18,470 nucleotides of DNA from JBBDRV01 sp040905285 (GTDB lineage: Bacteria > Bacteroidota > Rhodothermia > Balneolales > Balneolaceae). The stretch covers positions 1 to 18,470 of the forward strand of contig JBBDRV010000212.1 of the NCBI GenBank assembly GCA_040905285.1, written 5' to 3'. Both the position numbers and the translations under genes were made by a program. The notes beneath the pieces are model-generated. The model was given only the letters and a program-made list of their open reading frames with translations. It was not told the origin of the DNA and ran no database searches. Below are positions 14,659 through 18,470 of the stretch, piece by piece (position 1 is the first letter of the stretch; the number at the start of each line of letters is the position of its first letter).

Positions 14659-16092
14659 TCAGTTATTTTCCGGAGGGGGCGGTATGGAAATATCAATTTC
14701 ATTCACTTCTCCAAACCGGCTGAGCTGGTCTCCGATCTCCTCCCCGTTTCCGACAACAAGAATTTGAACAGAATCAGGCCGGAGGTATTTTTGGGCGACT
14801 TCCCGGACATCTTCAGCCGTTACCGTCCGGATCTCTTCGACCAGCCTGTCGAACGTATCGGGAGGCAGACCGGCATAATCATTGTTCATTCGTTCTCTCA
14901 AAACACTTTCGCGGCTATCATATTCGAATACGATTGAGTTGAGAAAACGCTCTTTGGTCCTGTTAAGTTCTTCTTCACTGACCGGTTCATCCTGAAGACG
15001 TTCTATCTCATTCCGGACCGCCTGAATAGCTTCTCCGGTTGTGGCGCTGCGGGTCATCACCCCTGCCGAAAATATACCGGGATAGAAGTTGTTGCTTCCG
15101 TATGAACCAAAAACAGAATAGGCCAGACCCATCTCGCTCCGGACAACCTGCAACAGCCGGCCGGAAAAACCTCCGCTCAAAATGCGATTCATAACCTGAA
15201 GCTTTGCATAATCGGGATTATCCCGCCTGCCGCCGATATGCCCCAGGAGAACCGTACTCTGGTTTACATCCCGTTTGTCTATAAAATTGATCGTGCTGAG
15301 AAATTCATAATCCACAGCGGGAAACAGCAATTCGGTCTTTTCCCCCGCCGGCAACCCGCCGAATGCCGATACAAGCGTTTTCCTCATTTCCTCCATGTCA
15401 AAATCTCCCGTAACACCCACCATCATGTTCTCTCCGACAAATGCAGATGCGTGAAAATCAACCAGATCCGTCCTGGTGATATTGTCTATGGTCTCATATT
15501 CGCTGTTCCTTCCGTAAACTGAGTCCTTTCCGTAGATCAGCTTTTGAAATTCACGGTTGGCTATGCGCGTCTGATCATCATTCCTTCTGGAGATAGTGCT
15601 TTTCTGCTGTATTTTGGCAAGGTTTATTTTCTCTTCCGGAAATGCGGGATTTGTCAATACCTCGACGAAGATGGGAAGCAGAACATCAAAATCCTCTTTC
15701 AGTACATTCAGTGCAGCTGATCCGGAGGAGAAACCGATGCCGGTCTCTATTCTTGCTGCCTTGTTCTCCAGCATTTCATTCAAATCATCTCCGGACATGC
15801 TTTCGGGACCGCCTGTCCGCATCACGGTACCCGTAATCGAGTGCAGGCCGGTTTTATCATCGGGTACCTGTACACCTCCTGTTCGTATCACCGTATAAAG
15901 GTTGACGACAGGCAGTTCATCATCCTCCACAAGATAGATGCGAATGCCGTTTTCGAGTTCGAAAAACTCCAGTTCCGGTTTTTCAAATTCGTTGATCGGA
16001 GGGTATTCGATCTCATCCCATCGCTGCTGCGCATCTGCCCCGCCGGCAACCCACGCGAAGAGGAACCCCGTTATCAGTATGGCTCGCATCAT
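14659..16092 (-). CDS. M16 family peptidase-like protein, inactive (zinc motif lost)
   Basis: This 477-residue exported protein has the two-domain M16 (pitrilysin/processing-peptidase) fold. A signal peptide covers residues 1-21 (MRAILITGFLFAWVAGGADA, cut before QQ). The N-terminal half begins LEFFELENGIRIYLVEDDELP. Where catalytic members carry HxxEH, this one reads S85-I-T-G88-T89 within GLHSITGTVMRTGG, so all three motif ligands are gone. The C-terminal half has the expected VRSEMGLAYSVFGSY segment, which supplies the conserved Arg/Tyr pair in two-subunit enzymes. This is the pattern of an inactive partner subunit. I place the start at ATG 16092 with CAGGAG seven bases upstream, four bases after the stop of the active partner. 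ATG 16089 is the adjacent alternative. The frame extends to 16143 without support. Confidence 0.9.
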   Translation of the reverse strand: MMRAILITGFLFAWVAGGADAQQRWDEIEYPPINEFEKPELEFFELENGIRIYLVEDDELPVVNLYTVIRTGGVQVPDDKTGLHSITGTVMRTGGPESMSGDDLNEMLENKAARIETGIGFSSGSAALNVLKEDFDVLLPIFVEVLTNPAFPEEKINLAKIQQKSTISRRNDDQTRIANREFQKLIYGKDSVYGRNSEYETIDNITRTDLVDFHASAFVGENMMVGVTGDFDMEEMRKTLVSAFGGLPAGEKTELLFPAVDYEFLSTINFIDKRDVNQSTVLLGHIGGRRDNPDYAKLQVMNRILSGGFSGRLLQVVRSEMGLAYSVFGSYGSNNFYPGIFSAGVMTRSATTGEAIQAVRNEIERLQDEPVSEEELNRTKERFLNSIVFEYDSRESVLRERMNNDYAGLPPDTFDRLVEEIRTVTAEDVREVAQKYLRPDSVQILVVGNGEEIGDQLSRFGEVNEIDISIPPPPENN

Positions 16093-16096
16093 ATGG

Positions 16097-17650
16097 CTAC
16101 TCCTGAAACTGGTTTTCACTTTCCGGAAGACGGTTTTCCGCACTATCCCGGTTTACTATTTTACCAACAGTCCTGTTCCTTTTCACCAGGTAACGGCTGG
16201 CTACCCTCTGCAGATCTTCAAGCGTAACCTCCTGCAGGTCATCCAGAAAAGTAAACAGCCTGCGCCAGTCTCCCTGCTGTCCGTGGGTCTCCGCCAATTG
16301 CAGGGCCAGCCCCATATTTGAATTAAGATCCCGGATCAGATCGGCTCTTGCATTGGTCACCGCCCTTTCAAGTTCACTGTCGGTTATATCGCCCCCTTTC
16401 ACTTTTTCTATTTCTTCGTTGATGACTGTTTCAATTTCAGAGAGGGATATTCCACGGTTCGGAACCGCAATCGTCATGAACATGGACGCATATTTGGTTC
16501 CGGGAAAGCCGTTGAACGCCCCCACTTCAAGAGCCAGCCGCTCATCCTGTACCATCCTCCGGTAGAGGCGCGATGTCCGGCCGTCGGAAATAACAGAGCC
16601 GAGAATCTGCAGCGCGGGCCAGTCCGGGTGCCTATGGCTCACTGTGTGATAGCCGGCCAAAAAGATGGGCTGAGACTCTTCCTCAATCGAAAACCGTCTT
16701 TCCCCACGTTGTTCGGGTTCTTTTGTCATGACGGCAGGCGAAGAGACGGCAGGGGGGATATCCCCGAAATAGGTTTCCGCCAAATCCCGCATTTTCGCAG
16801 GATCAACGTCTCCTGCAATAGCGACTGTCAGATTTTGCGGTACATAGTACGTCCTGAAAAATTCCCGGGTATCCCTTATCGTTGTGGCTTTAATATCGGA
16901 AGGCCAGCCGATGACCGGATTTCCATACGGATGCGCCGAATAGGCGACACTCATGAACTCTTCAATCAGGCGGCCGACCGGACTCGAATCAGTGCGCATC
17001 CGGCGCTCCTCCAGAATGACCTCCTTTTCTACATAAAACTCCCGGAACACCGGGTTTTTGAACCGGTCTGATTCAAGACTGAACCAGAGTTCCGCCTTGT
17101 TCTGGGGCAGGCTGTAAAAATATCCTGTCGCATCCGTGCTTGTAAACGCATTTAACCCGGTGCCGCCTTCCCGCTCCACAATCCGTGAAAATTCGTTGCT
17201 CACCACATAACCGGCAGCCTCTTCCTGGTATTTTTCAAAATCCCTCCGGTACTGTTCCTCCTTTTCCCGGTCGGAGTCCGGGGCGGAGCGTTCGGCAAGC
17301 CACGCCCGATAGGCGTCATCCATTTTTTCAATCACCTCTCTCTCACTCTCCCAGTCTGAAGTGCCTACGTTTTCCGATCCTTTAAAGACCATATGCTCAA
17401 AAATATGAGCGATGCCGGTATGGTTAACCGGCTCATTGGCACTTCCGATATCAACAAATGTCACAAAACTTGCCACCGGAGCGACATTACGCTCGACAAT
17501 AATGAAATGCAGCCCGTTTTCAAGTGTAAGTTCGGTAACCTGTTCTTCAAACGACTCCAGGCTCTGCCCCGGACAGCCGGCATAAGACAGGAAAAAAATA
17601 AATGAGCAGGCGATGCCGCAAGACAGAAACCGCCAGAGTGAACTTTTCAT
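16097..17650 (-). CDS. M16 family zinc metallopeptidase, exported, catalytic
   Basis: This 517-residue exported peptidase has the inverted zinc motif H82-I-F-E85-H86 in GIAHIFEHMVFKGS. The third ligand is a Glu in VEKEVILEERRM (E214/E215). Between them lies a charged helical insert (about 100-150), followed by GLNAFTSTDATGYFYSLP. The C-terminal half contains FFRTYYVPQNLTVAIAGDVD and the domain linked to substrate binding. The start at ATG 17650 puts a hydrophobic signal (residues 1-29) at the N-terminus. YAGC resembles a lipobox but has Tyr at -3, so lipoprotein status is uncertain. The frame runs upstream to 17851, but those 67 residues have no recognisable features. It lies four bases ahead of the inactive M16 gene, and the two products probably work as a heterodimer in the envelope. 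Confidence 0.93.
   Translation of the reverse strand: MKSSLWRFLSCGIACSFIFFLSYAGCPGQSLESFEEQVTELTLENGLHFIIVERNVAPVASFVTFVDIGSANEPVNHTGIAHIFEHMVFKGSENVGTSDWESEREVIEKMDDAYRAWLAERSAPDSDREKEEQYRRDFEKYQEEAAGYVVSNEFSRIVEREGGTGLNAFTSTDATGYFYSLPQNKAELWFSLESDRFKNPVFREFYVEKEVILEERRMRTDSSPVGRLIEEFMSVAYSAHPYGNPVIGWPSDIKATTIRDTREFFRTYYVPQNLTVAIAGDVDPAKMRDLAETYFGDIPPAVSSPAVMTKEPEQRGERRFSIEEESQPIFLAGYHTVSHRHPDWPALQILGSVISDGRTSRLYRRMVQDERLALEVGAFNGFPGTKYASMFMTIAVPNRGISLSEIETVINEEIEKVKGGDITDSELERAVTNARADLIRDLNSNMGLALQLAETHGQQGDWRRLFTFLDDLQEVTLEDLQRVASRYLVKRNRTVGKIVNRDSAENRLPESENQFQE
16100..16105 (-). promoter_or_regulatory. Ribosome binding site deciding the start of the second M16 gene
   Basis: On the minus strand CAGGAG ends seven bases before ATG 16092, at the last codons of the upstream M16 gene. 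It supports 16092 over the upstream in-frame start at 16143, which would lack a signal peptide at its N-terminus. Confidence 0.65.
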
Positions 17651-17671
17651 GAATACGCTGTATTGATCTCC

Positions 17672-17698
17672 GGTCAGAGCCCGGATAGTGTTCTGACC
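17672..17698. repeat. Inverted repeat (GGTCAGA/TCTGACC) before the M16 operon
   Basis: GGTCAGA (17672-17678) pairs perfectly with TCTGACC (17692-17698). On the plus strand, a G-T wobble and one further pair extend the stem to nine. It lies 22 to 48 bases upstream of the M16 ATG at 17650, so it could be an operator or a leader hairpin. Confidence 0.5.
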
Positions 17699-17711
17699 CG
17701 GAAGGTTTTCT

Positions 17712-17734
17712 CCCGGCCGGGTTTTAAACCCCGG
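17712..17734. repeat. Overlapping palindromes in the M16-sulP gap
   Basis: CCGGGTTTTAAACCCCGG (17717-17734) is an 18-bp palindrome with one mismatched pair. It overlaps the perfect 10-bp palindrome CCCGGCCGGG (17712-17721). The symmetry suggests a dimeric regulator site. TA-CC-TTTT (plus, 17745-17752) and TA-TG-TTTT (minus, 17746-17739) just to the right resemble divergent -7 boxes, each with one mismatch, but no -33 element is clear. Confidence 0.5.
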
Positions 17735-17770
17735 TCGAAAAACATACCTTTTATTAACAAGAAAATAAAA

Positions 17771-17811
17771 GGAGAACAGTTCTATCTGTATCCGGTCCCG
17801 AACTGTCTTCC
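17771..17811. repeat. 12-bp imperfect inverted repeat upstream of sulP
   Basis: GGAGAACAGTTC (17771-17782) and GAACTGTCTTCC (17800-17811) are inverted copies with 10 of 12 positions paired, including a perfect seven-base core ACAGTTC/GAACTGT. The loop is 17 bases. It lies 65 bases upstream of the sulP ATG and could be an operator or a leader hairpin. Confidence 0.5.
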
Positions 17812-17875
17812 CGGTTACGGAAGAAGCCGGTTCAGAGTTTTTTAGAGCCACCTGACATTATTCTGACAATCTGAA

Positions 17876-18470
17876 ATGAAAGGGCACAGCAAGCTTTACC
17901 AACTCATCCCGGTTCTGGACTGGATCCGGACGTATTCCCCCGCGGATTTCAAAGGAGACCTGAATGCCGGGATCACCGTTGGCATCATGTTGATTCCCCA
18001 GGGCATGGCTTATGCCGTCCTCGCCGGTCTCCCACCGGTTTACGGTTTATACGCATCCATCACCCCTCTGATCTTTTATGCTGTTTTCGGGACATCACGC
18101 CACCTTGCCGTGGGCCCGGCCGCCATTCTCTCGCTCCTGATCCTCACAGGTATAGGCCAGTTTGCGGACATCGGAAGCAGCCGGTTTATACAGCTGGCTA
18201 TTCTGACTTCCTTCGGGGTCGGCCTGTTTCAGTTCCTGATGGGAATCTTCAGAATGGGCTTTATCGTCAATTTTCTTTCACAGCCGGTGCTGAGCGGATT
18301 TATCTCTGCAGCAGCCCTGATTATCGTGGCCAGCCAGATCAGGAATCTGCTTGGGATAGACCTCCCGCAAACCAACCGGGTCCTTGAGATTGCAGCAGGC
18401 ATTCCGGGGAAGATAGGTGGAACGGACTTTTTTACCGCACTTATAGGTACAGGTTCAATCATCCTGATCA
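17876..18470 (+). CDS. SulP family anion permease, N-terminal part
   Basis: This reading frame runs off the right edge with 198 codons present. SulP proteins carry sulfate, bicarbonate or other anions across the inner membrane. The SulP signature is clear: GDLNAGITVGIMLIPQGMAYAVLAG, PPVYGLYASITPLIFYAVFGTS and RHLAVGPAAILS, then FLSQPVLSGFISAAALIIVASQ. Several membrane helices follow one another. The expected C-terminal STAS domain lies outside the window. ATG 17876 is the first start after an in-frame TGA at 17864. No strong Shine-Dalgarno is seen. Substrate cannot be told from this part; sulfate and bicarbonate are both possible. Confidence 0.93.
   Translation, partial: MKGHSKLYQLIPVLDWIRTYSPADFKGDLNAGITVGIMLIPQGMAYAVLAGLPPVYGLYASITPLIFYAVFGTSRHLAVGPAAILSLLILTGIGQFADIGSSRFIQLAILTSFGVGLFQFLMGIFRMGFIVNFLSQPVLSGFISAAALIIVASQIRNLLGIDLPQTNRVLEIAAGIPGKIGGTDFFTALIGTGSIILI

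Noticed and set aside
17651..17851. 67-residue N-terminal extension of the active M16 peptidase
   Set aside because: It would bury the signal peptide inside the protein, has no recognisable features and covers a repeat-rich intergenic region.

Overview
The window is about 18.5 kb of dense, chromosomal, mostly housekeeping sequence with no sign of phage, plasmid, insertion sequence or CRISPR. The gene set points to the Bacteroidota/Balneolota group. It includes a DUF4271 membrane protein, a DUF3109 cysteine-rich protein next to rpoN, a secreted DUF3857 protein, a paired active and inactive M16 peptidase, and TAnnTTTG-like -7 boxes in two divergent gaps. Balneolales is my best guess, inferred from general gene content and not from a search.

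Left end (1-1024, + strand): a DUF4271 integral membrane protein whose reading frame is open to the left edge. It converges on rpoN.

Central minus-strand block (10477 down to 1075): pyrC (dihydroorotase), a secreted DUF3857/transglutaminase-fold protein, tsaB (tRNA t6A synthesis), accD (carboxyltransferase beta), obgE (ribosome-assembly GTPase) and dprA (DNA processing) form a tight run with gaps of 14 to 70 bp or overlaps. A 203-bp gap follows, holding a 10-bp tandem repeat. The DUF3109 gene then overlaps rpoN (sigma-54) in a TAATG junction. The first six genes look like one growth-linked operon covering pyrimidine, tRNA, lipid, ribosome and DNA functions; the DUF3109-rpoN pair looks like a separate coupled unit.

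Right half: xseA (exonuclease VII large subunit) diverges from pyrC and converges on ndk, and the two 3' ends overlap antisense by 43 bp. ndk diverges from a DUF255 thioredoxin-domain protein on the plus strand. That gene converges on a minus-strand pair of M16 peptidases: an upstream catalytic member with HxxEH and a downstream member that has lost all the zinc ligands. The pair diverges from the 5' part of a SulP anion transporter that runs off the right edge. The gap before SulP holds three inverted repeats.

I did not find a clearly new multi-gene system. The points most worth a second look are an AccD that lacks all four cysteines of its zinc ribbon, the 10-bp tandem repeat ahead of DUF3109-rpoN, the inverted repeats before sulP, and several overlapping gene junctions.
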